A program made the translations under genes and the position numbers. Source: Falsirhodobacter flavus (lineage in GTDB: Bacteria > Pseudomonadota > Alphaproteobacteria > Rhodobacterales > Rhodobacteraceae). Taken from it: a stretch of DNA of 64,000 nt. Below are positions 53,089 through 63,257 of the stretch, piece by piece (position 1 is the stretch's first letter; each line of letters opens with the position of its first letter). Location: positions 62,001 through 126,000 of the forward strand of contig JARWBI010000001.1 of the NCBI GenBank assembly GCA_029846755.1, written 5' to 3'. The notes under the pieces were generated by a model, which saw nothing but the letters and a program-made list of their open reading frames with translations, searched no databases and had not been told where the DNA came from.

Positions 53089-53628
53089 TTACTCGACGAT
53101 CTCGCCCGGATCGACACCCCAAAGCGCCGCCTTGCGGACCCAGCCGCGCGTGCCTTCGATGTTCAGGCGGCACCAGTCGGGGTCGCATTCCATCAGCCGC
53201 GCCAGCACGTTGTGTTCGGCCTTCATCACCACCGGGGCATCGTCGCCGGGGCGGGAATGCAGCTCTGCCAGATCGACCGCGATCAGCACCGACCGCACCC
53301 CCGACAGCAGGGCGTAATGCATCCAGCCGCCCGCGCCCTCGGCATCCTCGACCCTCCGCCAGTGGCCGTGTTCGGCGGTCAGCTTCAGGGGCATGCCGTC
53401 GCGTTTGAACACCCAGTCGATGCGGTGGGTCAGGCCGGGGCCGCGCCGGGCATTGCCCTCGCTGGTCTTCAGCGTGACATAGCGCGGCAGCGGCAGGTTG
53501 GTGACGGCGCCCCGGTTGGGATCGTGCTGCGCACCTTCGGTCGGCGGATCCTCGGCCCCGGTTTCCTGCGCCAGCGCGGCGCTGCCCATCAGCGCTGCCA
53601 GTGCCGCGATGCGAAGAAAGCGTTTCAT
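53089..53628 (-). CDS. Exported protein with two bacterial SH3-like domains
   Basis: A 179-residue protein: signal peptide (KRFLRIAALAALMGSAALAQ), then two SH3-type repeats, the first around VTLKTSEGNARRGPGLTHRIDWVF (about 51-110) and the second around AELHSRPGDDAPVVMKAEHNVLARL (about 120-175). Such periplasmic SH3 proteins often bind peptidoglycan. ATG at 53628 chosen from the signal peptide. It lies downstream of the rod-shape operon terminator. Confidence 0.8.
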   Translation of the reverse strand: MKRFLRIAALAALMGSAALAQETGAEDPPTEGAQHDPNRGAVTNLPLPRYVTLKTSEGNARRGPGLTHRIDWVFKRDGMPLKLTAEHGHWRRVEDAEGAGGWMHYALLSGVRSVLIAVDLAELHSRPGDDAPVVMKAEHNVLARLMECDPDWCRLNIEGTRGWVRKAALWGVDPGEIVE

Positions 53629-53679
53629 CCGTCTGCCCTTTGCCTTCGCGGGTCTTGTGCCCGCCTTTCGCGCGTAACT

Positions 53680-53698
53680 AATCACCCTGCGGGTGATT
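53680..53698 (-). terminator. Stem-loop terminator after the rod-shape operon
   Basis: AATCACCC (53680-53687), TGC, GGGTGATT (53691-53698): an 8-bp stem starting 8 nt beyond the dehydrogenase stop. On the plus strand it is followed by TTT; on the minus strand by AGTTACG, a weak U tract. Confidence 0.5.
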
Positions 53699-53706
53699 TT
53701 TCCAGA

Positions 53707-54621
53707 TCAATACCCGCGCGAACGATCCACCAAATGGAGGAACGGCTCGCCCGCCTCGCCGCGCCGGATGTTTTCGGCAATGCTGTGCGCCACGCCCGAG
53801 GCGCGGGTCGATGCCGCGACATGCGGCGTCACGGTGACGCTCGGATGGTGCCAGAACGGGTGATCCGCCGGCAGCGGTTCCTGCCGAAAGACGTCCAGCG
53901 TTGCGTGCGCGATCTGTCCGCTGTCCAGCGCGGCCAGCAGCGCGTCATCGTCGATCAGCGGCCCGCGACCGGGGTTGATGACCGCCGCCCCGGGGGCAAG
54001 CCGCGCCAGCGTTTCGGCATTCAGCACGTTCTGCGTGCCGGGCGTGTTCGGAAGCAGCAGCACGACCACCTCCGCCCCGTCCAGCGCGTCGCCGACATCG
54101 CCCGACAGGCAGCGGATGCCCGGCACGTCTCGCGGGGAGCGCGACCAGCCCGTCACAGGAAAGTTCAGCGCCGCCAGCGCCCGCCCGCAGGCCGCGCCAA
54201 GCTCTCCCATCCCCAGCACCGTCACGGGGCGTTCCCGTGCCAGCGGCGGGACGTGCCGGTCCCAATGGGGGCTGCGCCCGATGAAACGGTCCAGCCCCAG
54301 ATGAAAGCGCAGCACTTGCCCGGCGACCCATTCCACCATCCCCTCGGTCAGGGACGGGTCCACCATTCGGCACAAAGGCTGCGTCAGCGTCGGGTTGCCC
54401 ACGATCCGTTCGACCCCTGCCCAAAGGTTCAGGACCGCCTTCGCGCGGGAGAACGGGCTGAAATCCTCGATATCGCCGCCGGGGGCGAAGACGATGTAGT
54501 CCACCGCCGAGGGGTCGGGCGCCTCGGTCACGATGGTCGCGCCGGTTCCCGCCAGCGCCTCGGTCAGCGGCTGTTCGTATTCGGGCCAGAGCCGAGCCCC
54601 TGCTGCGAAATAGACGATCAT
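53707..54621 (-). CDS. Glyoxylate/hydroxypyruvate reductase A-like 2-hydroxyacid dehydrogenase
   Basis: A 304-residue NAD(P)H-dependent enzyme. The nucleotide motif is LGMGELGAACGRALAAL, and the catalytic Arg-Glu-His set lies in NPGRGPLID (with the Arg of AGVERIV nearby), FRQEPLPADHPFWHHP and TPHVAAST. Its compact catalytic domain matches GhrA rather than formate dehydrogenase. It is the last gene of the mre-mrd operon, overlapping rodA by 4 nt, an unexpected metabolic companion for cell-shape genes. Confidence 0.88.
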   Translation of the reverse strand: MIVYFAAGARLWPEYEQPLTEALAGTGATIVTEAPDPSAVDYIVFAPGGDIEDFSPFSRAKAVLNLWAGVERIVGNPTLTQPLCRMVDPSLTEGMVEWVAGQVLRFHLGLDRFIGRSPHWDRHVPPLARERPVTVLGMGELGAACGRALAALNFPVTGWSRSPRDVPGIRCLSGDVGDALDGAEVVVLLLPNTPGTQNVLNAETLARLAPGAAVINPGRGPLIDDDALLAALDSGQIAHATLDVFRQEPLPADHPFWHHPSVTVTPHVAASTRASGVAHSIAENIRRGEAGEPFLHLVDRSRGY

Positions 54622-55757
54622 CTTGGCCTGTGGACATGGGCGCTCTGCACGATGCCGAACGCGGTCAGAAGCACCATCATGGCCGATCCGCCATAGCTTA
54701 CAAGCGGCAGCGGCACGCCCACGACCGGAGCGAAGCCCATCACCATCAGCATGTTCACCGCGAACAGAAAGAAGAAGCTGGCCGCGATGCCCAACGTCAC
54801 CAAAGACGCGAAACGGTCCTTGTTCTGGATCGCGGACGAGATGCAGAAGGCGATGATGAGTGCATAGAGCGCCAGAAGCGAGCAGGCACCGACAAATCCG
54901 AACTCCTCGGCCAAGGAGGTGAAGATGAAGTCCGTGTGCTTCTCGGGCAAAAAGTTCAGCCGGCTTTGCGTGCCCTGCATATAGCCGCGCCCCGTCCAGC
55001 CGCCGGACCCGAGCGCGATCTTCGCCTGGCTGATATGGTATCCCGCACCAAGCGGGTCGGTCGAAGGGTCGAGGAAGGTGTCGATCCGCTTGTATTGGTA
55101 ATCGCGCAGCATCTGCCATGGCGTGCCCCGGCTGGCCAGCACCGCCGCGATCAGCGCCGCGCCCCCGCCGATGACCACCGCGAAATAGATCCAGCTGACC
55201 CCGGCGCAGAACATCACCACCGCGCCGCCGCCCATCAGCAGGATCGCGGTCCCAAGGTCGGGCTGCACCAGAACCAGCGCCACGGGGATCAGGATCAGCA
55301 GCACCGGGATCAGCACCCAAAGCGGGCGCGAGGTGCGCTTGACGTCCAGCCAGTCGTAATAGGCCGCCAGCATCATCACCAATGTGATCTTCATCAGTTC
55401 CGACGGTTGCAGCATGATGAAGCCAAGGTTCAGCCAGCGCTGCGCCCCCATCCCCACATGGCCCATCAGGTCCACCGTGACCAGCAGCCCGACCGAGATC
55501 AGATAGGCCACGGCCGAGATGTTGCGCCAGAACCAGATCGGCACGAAGCCGACCGCGATCATGATGGTCAGCCCGACGGCGAACCGCTTCATCTGCGGCT
55601 CGGCCCATGTCGAAAGATCGCCGCCCGCGACGGAATACAGCATCAGCCAGCCGACCGAGCAGACGGCGGTCAGCAGCAGGATCAGCGCCCAGTTCAGGTG
55701 CAGCACCTTGCGCAACCCCGTCGGAACGGTCTGGAGGCGGTATTCGAGAAAGCTCAT
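54618..55757 (-). CDS. rodA: Rod shape-determining glycosyltransferase RodA
   Basis: SEDS-family peptidoglycan polymerase of the elongasome. The 379-residue protein has ten helices and the family marks RWLNLGFIMLQPSELMKI, VLVQPDLGTAILL (including the catalytic-region Asp), and PEKHTDFIFTSLAEEFGFVG. The end carries VVGVPLPLVSYGGSAMM. The ATG lies 1 nt after the mrdA stop. Confidence 0.95.
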   Translation of the reverse strand: MSFLEYRLQTVPTGLRKVLHLNWALILLLTAVCSVGWLMLYSVAGGDLSTWAEPQMKRFAVGLTIMIAVGFVPIWFWRNISAVAYLISVGLLVTVDLMGHVGMGAQRWLNLGFIMLQPSELMKITLVMMLAAYYDWLDVKRTSRPLWVLIPVLLILIPVALVLVQPDLGTAILLMGGGAVVMFCAGVSWIYFAVVIGGGAALIAAVLASRGTPWQMLRDYQYKRIDTFLDPSTDPLGAGYHISQAKIALGSGGWTGRGYMQGTQSRLNFLPEKHTDFIFTSLAEEFGFVGACSLLALYALIIAFCISSAIQNKDRFASLVTLGIAASFFFLFAVNMLMVMGFAPVVGVPLPLVSYGGSAMMVLLTAFGIVQSAHVHRPR

Positions 55758-55758
55758 C

Positions 55759-57711
55759 TCACGCCCGCGAATTGGAGGCGACGGTGGCCAGAGGCCCGCC
55801 GAAATCGCGCAGTTTCAGTTCAGACAGCGCCGTCTCTATCCGCGCCCGCTGGCTTTCGGGATAGGCGGTCAGGGGGGGCATCTTTCCGGCCAGAATGCGG
55901 ATCAGCACATCGCGCACGATGGGGCCCGCCACGGTGGACCCGCCGCCGCCATGTTCCACCACGCAGGCCACCGCGACCTTCGGGTTGTCATAGGGGGCAT
56001 AGCCGACGAACAGCGCATGGTCGCGCCGGTTCCACGGCAGCTGGTCGTTCGAGATCACCCCTCGCGCCCGTTCGGCTGCGGTGATGTTGCGGACCTGACT
56101 GGTGCCCGATTTCCCCGCCATGATCATCGCAGGGTCGACGATCCGGTTGGAATATCCGGTCATGTGCTGCTTGTTGGATACGGTGTGCATGCCCTCGCGC
56201 ACGGCACGCAGCCATGCGGGGTTGATGTCCAGCGGCGCGGCCTCGGCCACCGGAACCTCCTGATCGCCGATCGACCGCACCAGACGCGGCAGCACCTGCC
56301 GTCCCGACGCGATCCGCGCCGTCATCACCGCAAGCTGCAAGGGCGAGGCGAGCACATAGCCCTGACCGATGGAGGCGTTGATCGTGTCCCCGATCCGCCA
56401 TTCCTGACCATAGCGTTCCGACTTCCACGCCTTGTCGGGCATGATGCCTTCGGTGATCGCGGACATGGGCAGATCGTGCCGTTCGCCCAGACCCAGCTTG
56501 CGGCCCACCTCGGCCATCTTGTCGATGCCGACCTTCTGCGAGATGTCGTAGAAATACACATCGCAGCTTTTGCCCAGCGCGGTGTCGAGGTTCACATGCC
56601 CGTGCCCGCCGCGCGAATGGCAGTGGAACCGCCGCCCGCCAAGCTCGTAATAGCCGGGGCAGTAGACGGTGGTGTTCGCATTGATGATCCCCGCCTCCAT
56701 CGCCGCGATGGCGGTGACCATCTTGAAGGTCGATCCCGGGGGATAGGCGCCCTGCACCGATTTGTTCGACAGCGGGCGGTGATCGTTCTCGGTCAGGACG
56801 GCATAGTCTTTGTAGCTGATCCCGCGCACGAACAGGTTCGGATCGAAGGACGGCGCCGAGGCGACGGCCAGCAGATCGCCATTGGTCACGTCTATGGCCA
56901 CGACAGAGGCGCTTTCGCTGCCCAGACGCGCCTGACAGAAGTTCTGAACCTCGGCGTCGATGGTCAGGCGCAGGTCCGCCCCGGCCTGACCTTCGATCCG
57001 CTCCAACTCGCGCATCACGCGGCCGACGGCGTTTACTTCGATCCGGCGGTTCCCGGCGGACCCGCGCAGCGTGTCCTCCATCCACGTCTCGACCCCGATC
57101 TTGCCGATCTGGAATTGGGGGATCTGAAGCAGCGGATCAGGGGTTTCCTGCGCCGCAAGGTCGCGGTCGGAAACCGGGCCGACATAGCCGACGATATGAG
57201 CGAAATCGGTATCCAGCGGATAGGCGCGCGACAAACCCACTTCGGGCGTGACGCCGGGCAGGGACGGCGCGTTGATCGCGACCTTGGACATGTCATCCCA
57301 GGAAATACGGTCGGCCACCACGATGGGCACGAAGGCCGACCGCTTCTTCGATTCCTCGATGCTGTGGCGGATGCTTTCGGGGGGCAGGGGGATGACCTGC
57401 GCCAGACGGTGCATGACCTCCTCGACATCGCCCGCATCCTCGCGCGTGATGACGACGCGGTAGTTCTGCTCGTTCCCCGCGATCAGCCGCCCGTTGCGGT
57501 CGAAGATCTGGCCCCGGTTCGGCGGGATCAGCCGGATGGAAACCCGGTTCTCCTCGGCCAGCATGCGGAACTGGTCGGCCTGGTCCACCTGCATATAGCG
57601 CAGACGTGCGCCCAGCACGGCCACCACGGCGGACATCGCACCCCCCATGAACAGGGCGCGGCGGGTGATCGTGCGGGCACTGTCGTCGGTGTCGCGGGCG
57701 CTGCGTTTCAC
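55759..57711 (-). CDS. mrdA: Penicillin-binding protein 2
   Basis: Transpeptidase partner of RodA. The 650-residue protein has a cytoplasmic tail, one membrane helix (about 18-38), a pedestal domain (PNRGQIFDRNGRLIAGN at 64-80) and the transpeptidase domain with catalytic Ser327 in STFK (327-330). The second motif is Ser-x-Asn/Cys around GKSCDVYF and the KSGTS box near 535. Overlaps mreD by 4 nt. Confidence 0.95.
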   Translation of the reverse strand: MKRSARDTDDSARTITRRALFMGGAMSAVVAVLGARLRYMQVDQADQFRMLAEENRVSIRLIPPNRGQIFDRNGRLIAGNEQNYRVVITREDAGDVEEVMHRLAQVIPLPPESIRHSIEESKKRSAFVPIVVADRISWDDMSKVAINAPSLPGVTPEVGLSRAYPLDTDFAHIVGYVGPVSDRDLAAQETPDPLLQIPQFQIGKIGVETWMEDTLRGSAGNRRIEVNAVGRVMRELERIEGQAGADLRLTIDAEVQNFCQARLGSESASVVAIDVTNGDLLAVASAPSFDPNLFVRGISYKDYAVLTENDHRPLSNKSVQGAYPPGSTFKMVTAIAAMEAGIINANTTVYCPGYYELGGRRFHCHSRGGHGHVNLDTALGKSCDVYFYDISQKVGIDKMAEVGRKLGLGERHDLPMSAITEGIMPDKAWKSERYGQEWRIGDTINASIGQGYVLASPLQLAVMTARIASGRQVLPRLVRSIGDQEVPVAEAAPLDINPAWLRAVREGMHTVSNKQHMTGYSNRIVDPAMIMAGKSGTSQVRNITAAERARGVISNDQLPWNRRDHALFVGYAPYDNPKVAVACVVEHGGGGSTVAGPIVRDVLIRILAGKMPPLTAYPESQRARIETALSELKLRDFGGPLATVASNSRA

Positions 57712-58247
57712 ATCCGTCTCCCATAGGCGTCAACCTCGCCGGTGGCGGGCTTGTGGAGTTTGAGGACCATGACCGAAATCCAGACGACGAAAGGATAGCA
57801 CAGGATGGACGCCACGACCTGCATCATCGCAAAGCCGAAGGGCGGCTGCGGCAGAAAGGCGATGCCGAAGGCGAACCGATAGGCCAGCGCGGCGGCGATC
57901 ATCGTGCCGGACATCAGCACCCATTCGGCGGGAAAGGTCAGCTCGCGCGTGAATGCGGTGCGGCTGCGCAGGAATTCGGTCGCCAGCACCACGACCGCAG
58001 TCCAAAGCCCCGGCGGGCGCATCAGCAGCAGATCCTCGGCCAAAACGACCAGCGCGATCAGCCATGGCGCCATGTAATCGGGGCGGCGCAGCATCCATGC
58101 CAGCGTGAAGCACAACAGCACGTCCGGCCCCGGCCACGCCCCCGGCGCCTGTCCCAGCGGCAGCAGGCGGGCCAGCACCAGCACCAGCGCGATCACGACA
58201 TAGGCCGACCGGAATAGCCAGAGCCTTGCGCGCGCGCCCTCAACCAT
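57708..58247 (-). CDS. mreD: Rod shape-determining protein MreD
   Basis: A 179-residue integral membrane protein with five or six helices, part of the elongasome. Poorly conserved family; recognised from position and from PGAWPGPDVLLCFTLAWMLRRPDY, the common MreD pattern of alphaproteobacteria. The ATG at 58247 overlaps the mreC stop by 8 nt. Confidence 0.88.
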   Translation of the reverse strand: MVEGARARLWLFRSAYVVIALVLVLARLLPLGQAPGAWPGPDVLLCFTLAWMLRRPDYMAPWLIALVVLAEDLLLMRPPGLWTAVVVLATEFLRSRTAFTRELTFPAEWVLMSGTMIAAALAYRFAFGIAFLPQPPFGFAMMQVVASILCYPFVVWISVMVLKLHKPATGEVDAYGRRM

Positions 58248-59124
58248 TTCCCGCCTCGGCGGTGACGGGCGGGGCGACAAGACTGCCCGGATCGGTCAGG
58301 GGCTGAAGTTCATGACTGCGCAGCACCCGCAGGAATTCCAGCCGCCCGTAATCGGCGGCAAGGCGCACGCGCAGCCGGCGGTCGGGGGATTGCGCCACCT
58401 CGCCCACCAGCAGATCGGCGGGCAGCACCTCGCCATCGCCCGAGGTTACGACTCGGTCGCCCGGACGGACGAGGTCCGGCTTGTCGAGGAATTCCAGAAG
58501 CGGCCCGGTGGAATTGTCCCCCGTCAGCAGTGCGCGCTGCCCCGAGGGCTGCACCACCACCGGCACGCGGCTGTTGCTGTCGGTCAGCAGGATCACGCGG
58601 CTCGTCTGGCCGCCCACGCCCGCGATGCGGCCCACAAGGCCGATCCCGTCCATAGTTGCCCAGCCGTCGCGGATGCCGTCGCGCTGGCCGACGTTCAGCA
58701 GAACCGACTGGCGAAAGGGCGAGCCTGAATCGGCCAGGACCACGCCCGTCACATGCGTCAGCTTGGCATCCAGACGCACCTGATTCAGTTCCAGCAGCCG
58801 CGCGTTCTGCTGCTCCAGCTGCAGCGCAGCTTCCTTCCACGCGCGCATCTGCTGCAATTCGCGCCGGAGTTCCTGGTTCTGCTCATAGATGCGGGTGTAG
58901 GACTGGAAATTGTCCACCATGTCCGTGACCTTGGTCACCGGCACCATGACCCAGCCGAAGCCCGGCACGAAACGGTCGATCAGGGCCGCGCGCAGCTGTT
59001 CCACGCGCGGGCTGTCGATCCGCCAGACCATGAAGATCGCCAGAAGCAGAAGAACCATTCCGCCGACAAGGATGCGTCGCAGCGGGCGGGTGAACTGTTC
59101 CGGTCCGTTGCGGTCCCTTGCCAC
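58240..59124 (-). CDS. mreC: Rod shape-determining protein MreC
   Basis: A 294-residue bitopic protein: one membrane helix (about 15-35), a coiled coil (about 70-110, NQELRRELQQMRAWKEAALQLEQQNARL), then two beta-barrel domains (LLNVGQRDGIRDGWATMDG; GDRVVTSGDGEVLPADLLVG). It organises the periplasmic side of the elongasome. Lies 9 nt after mreB. Confidence 0.94.
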   Translation of the reverse strand: MARDRNGPEQFTRPLRRILVGGMVLLLLAIFMVWRIDSPRVEQLRAALIDRFVPGFGWVMVPVTKVTDMVDNFQSYTRIYEQNQELRRELQQMRAWKEAALQLEQQNARLLELNQVRLDAKLTHVTGVVLADSGSPFRQSVLLNVGQRDGIRDGWATMDGIGLVGRIAGVGGQTSRVILLTDSNSRVPVVVQPSGQRALLTGDNSTGPLLEFLDKPDLVRPGDRVVTSGDGEVLPADLLVGEVAQSPDRRLRVRLAADYGRLEFLRVLRSHELQPLTDPGSLVAPPVTAEAGNG

Positions 59125-59133
59125 AGTGGCCCC

Positions 59134-61994
<2,861 letters not shown>

Positions 61995-62008
61995 GATGCT
62001 TCTCTCTC

Positions 62009-62067
62009 TCAGCGGTAGGTCGGGCGCTGATACCTCTGAGCGTTCGCGCCCGGGGGCACGCTCAGAG
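62009..62067 (-). promoter_or_regulatory. Leucine attenuator region with competing RNA stems
   Basis: On the minus-strand RNA, segment A (62067-62058, covering the last leader codons and stop) pairs perfectly over 10 bp with B (62043-62034). Segment C (62014-62009), next to the leuA ribosome site, pairs with D (62030-62025) in a 6-bp stem. A also matches 62014-62006 at 8 of 9 positions. So leader translation can decide which stem forms. No U-rich terminator is evident, so control may act on leuA translation or by Rho. Confidence 0.6.
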
Positions 62068-62142
62068 CAGAGTAAGAAGAAGCAGGCCGCGGGTGCGGAT
62101 CAGGGCGCTTGCGCCGAATGCGATATGTTGGTCCCGTGCCAT
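62062..62142 (-). CDS. leuL: Leucine leader peptide
   Basis: A 26-codon reading frame ending 67 nt before leuA. It ends Gly-Leu-Leu-Leu-Leu-Thr-Leu-Leu, with seven leucine codons in 26 (CTG CTT CTT CTT ACT CTG CTC TGA at the end). This is the classic shape of an amino-acid attenuator peptide. No Shine-Dalgarno is present; a -10 element (TATAGT) lies 7 nt upstream, so the mRNA should begin at or next to the ATG, as reported for leaderless trpL in Sinorhizobium. Starvation for leucyl-tRNA would stall ribosomes here. Confidence 0.85.
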   Translation of the reverse strand: MARDQHIAFGASALIRTRGLLLLTLL

Positions 62143-62149
62143 AGGGCGG

Positions 62150-62177
62150 ACTATAGGCGGCGCGAAACCCGGCGCAA
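62150..62177 (-). promoter_or_regulatory. Promoter of leuL-leuA
   Basis: Minus strand: TTGCGC (62177-62172), 16 nt, TATAGT (62155-62150). The -10 matches 5/6 and the -35 3/6 of the sigma-70 consensus. The leuL ATG begins 8 nt after the -10, where initiation is expected. Confidence 0.6.
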
Positions 62178-62204
62178 CCCCAAATAAAGGACAGCTTTTC
62201 TGCC

Positions 62205-63194
62205 CTACAACCATTTCTTGCGGCGGAACCAGATATAGGGAAGCAGCGCCGACAGCACCATCGCCCCTATGGCCAGCGGATAGCCGTAGCGCCAGTCGAG
62301 TTCGGGCATGTTGTGAAAGTTCATGCCATAGATGGTGCCGACCAGCGTGGGCGGCAGAAACAGGGCGGTCGCGACGGACAGGACCTTGATGATCTGGTTC
62401 TGCTCGACCCCGATCAGGCCGATGGTGGCGGAATGCAGGAAGGTCAGCTCCTGCTCCACCTGCGATTCATAGGCTGAAAGGGAGCGCAGGTCGCGCTCGA
62501 TCCCCTTCAGGCGCGCGGCCTTGGGGGTAAGCGGCAGCGGCCCGCTTTCCCGCGCCCCGGCGGTGCGCAGGAACGGGATCAGCCGGTCGAGCGAGAGCAT
62601 GCTTTCGCGCAGGATCGACAGGGTGCGGCTTTTTCGTCCAAGGCGGCGGACCAGCGATTGCAGGTCGTGGCCGGGCTTGGGTTTGCGGGCGCTCTCCTCC
62701 TCGGTAAAGAAGATTGAGTCGGACAGGTCCGACAGGTCGGCCGAGGTCTGCTCCAGCACGTCGGCAATCCGTTCCACCACCGCTTCCAATATCGTCGCCA
62801 TCAGGCGCGGGGCGGTGTCGCATTCATGCGGCGCGCGGGCGATGCGGGCGGCGACGGTCCGCAGCGGCAGCGGGTTGGTGTATCGCACGGTGATGAGCAC
62901 ATGCGGCAGGAGCACGAAGGTCAGCTGCGCGCGCTTGGGGCGGCCGTCCTGCACGCCCTCGATCACGACGGCGGTCATCACCAACGCGTCGCCGTCGGTG
63001 TAGAGACGCGATGAATCCTCGATATCGGCCATCTCGGCGCGGGTGGGGACCTGCACGCCCATCCGGTCCTCGATCAGCTTTTCTTCCCAGCGGGTGGGGT
63101 TGCACAGATCGACCCAGAGGACGCCTTCGGGCGAGGGCGGGGCGCCTTCGACGGATTTGAGGCCCTGCGGCGTCAGGAAATGGTGTTCGATCAT
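62205..63194 (-). CDS. corA: CorA-family magnesium/divalent metal channel
   Basis: A 329-residue pentameric channel subunit: a cytoplasmic alpha/beta and stalk-helix domain (1-265), then two transmembrane helices with the GMN selectivity motif (IYGMNFHNMPELDWRYGYP) and a basic tail (RRKKWL). The acidic residues after GMN fit a CorA-2 type carrying Mg, Co or Zn. A strong stem-loop ends 4 nt before the ATG and no separate Shine-Dalgarno is visible. Confidence 0.92.
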   Translation of the reverse strand: MIEHHFLTPQGLKSVEGAPPSPEGVLWVDLCNPTRWEEKLIEDRMGVQVPTRAEMADIEDSSRLYTDGDALVMTAVVIEGVQDGRPKRAQLTFVLLPHVLITVRYTNPLPLRTVAARIARAPHECDTAPRLMATILEAVVERIADVLEQTSADLSDLSDSIFFTEEESARKPKPGHDLQSLVRRLGRKSRTLSILRESMLSLDRLIPFLRTAGARESGPLPLTPKAARLKGIERDLRSLSAYESQVEQELTFLHSATIGLIGVEQNQIIKVLSVATALFLPPTLVGTIYGMNFHNMPELDWRYGYPLAIGAMVLSALLPYIWFRRKKWL

Positions 63195-63198
63195 GCCA

Positions 63199-63226
63199 AA
63201 GCCCCCGCAGGTGTTTGCGGGGGCTT
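63199..63226 (-). terminator. Stem-loop between the sugar dehydrogenase and corA genes
   Basis: AAGCCCCCGCA (63199-63209) and TGCGGGGGCTT (63216-63226) form a perfect 11-bp stem with a 6-nt loop, followed on the minus strand by T-T-T-G-G. It lies between the dehydrogenase stop and the corA ATG, so it probably terminates the upstream gene; its 3' arm also holds the only G-rich stretch before corA. Confidence 0.65.
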
Positions 63227-63257
63227 CAGACCGTGTCGCGCAGATTCGCGCAAGGGG

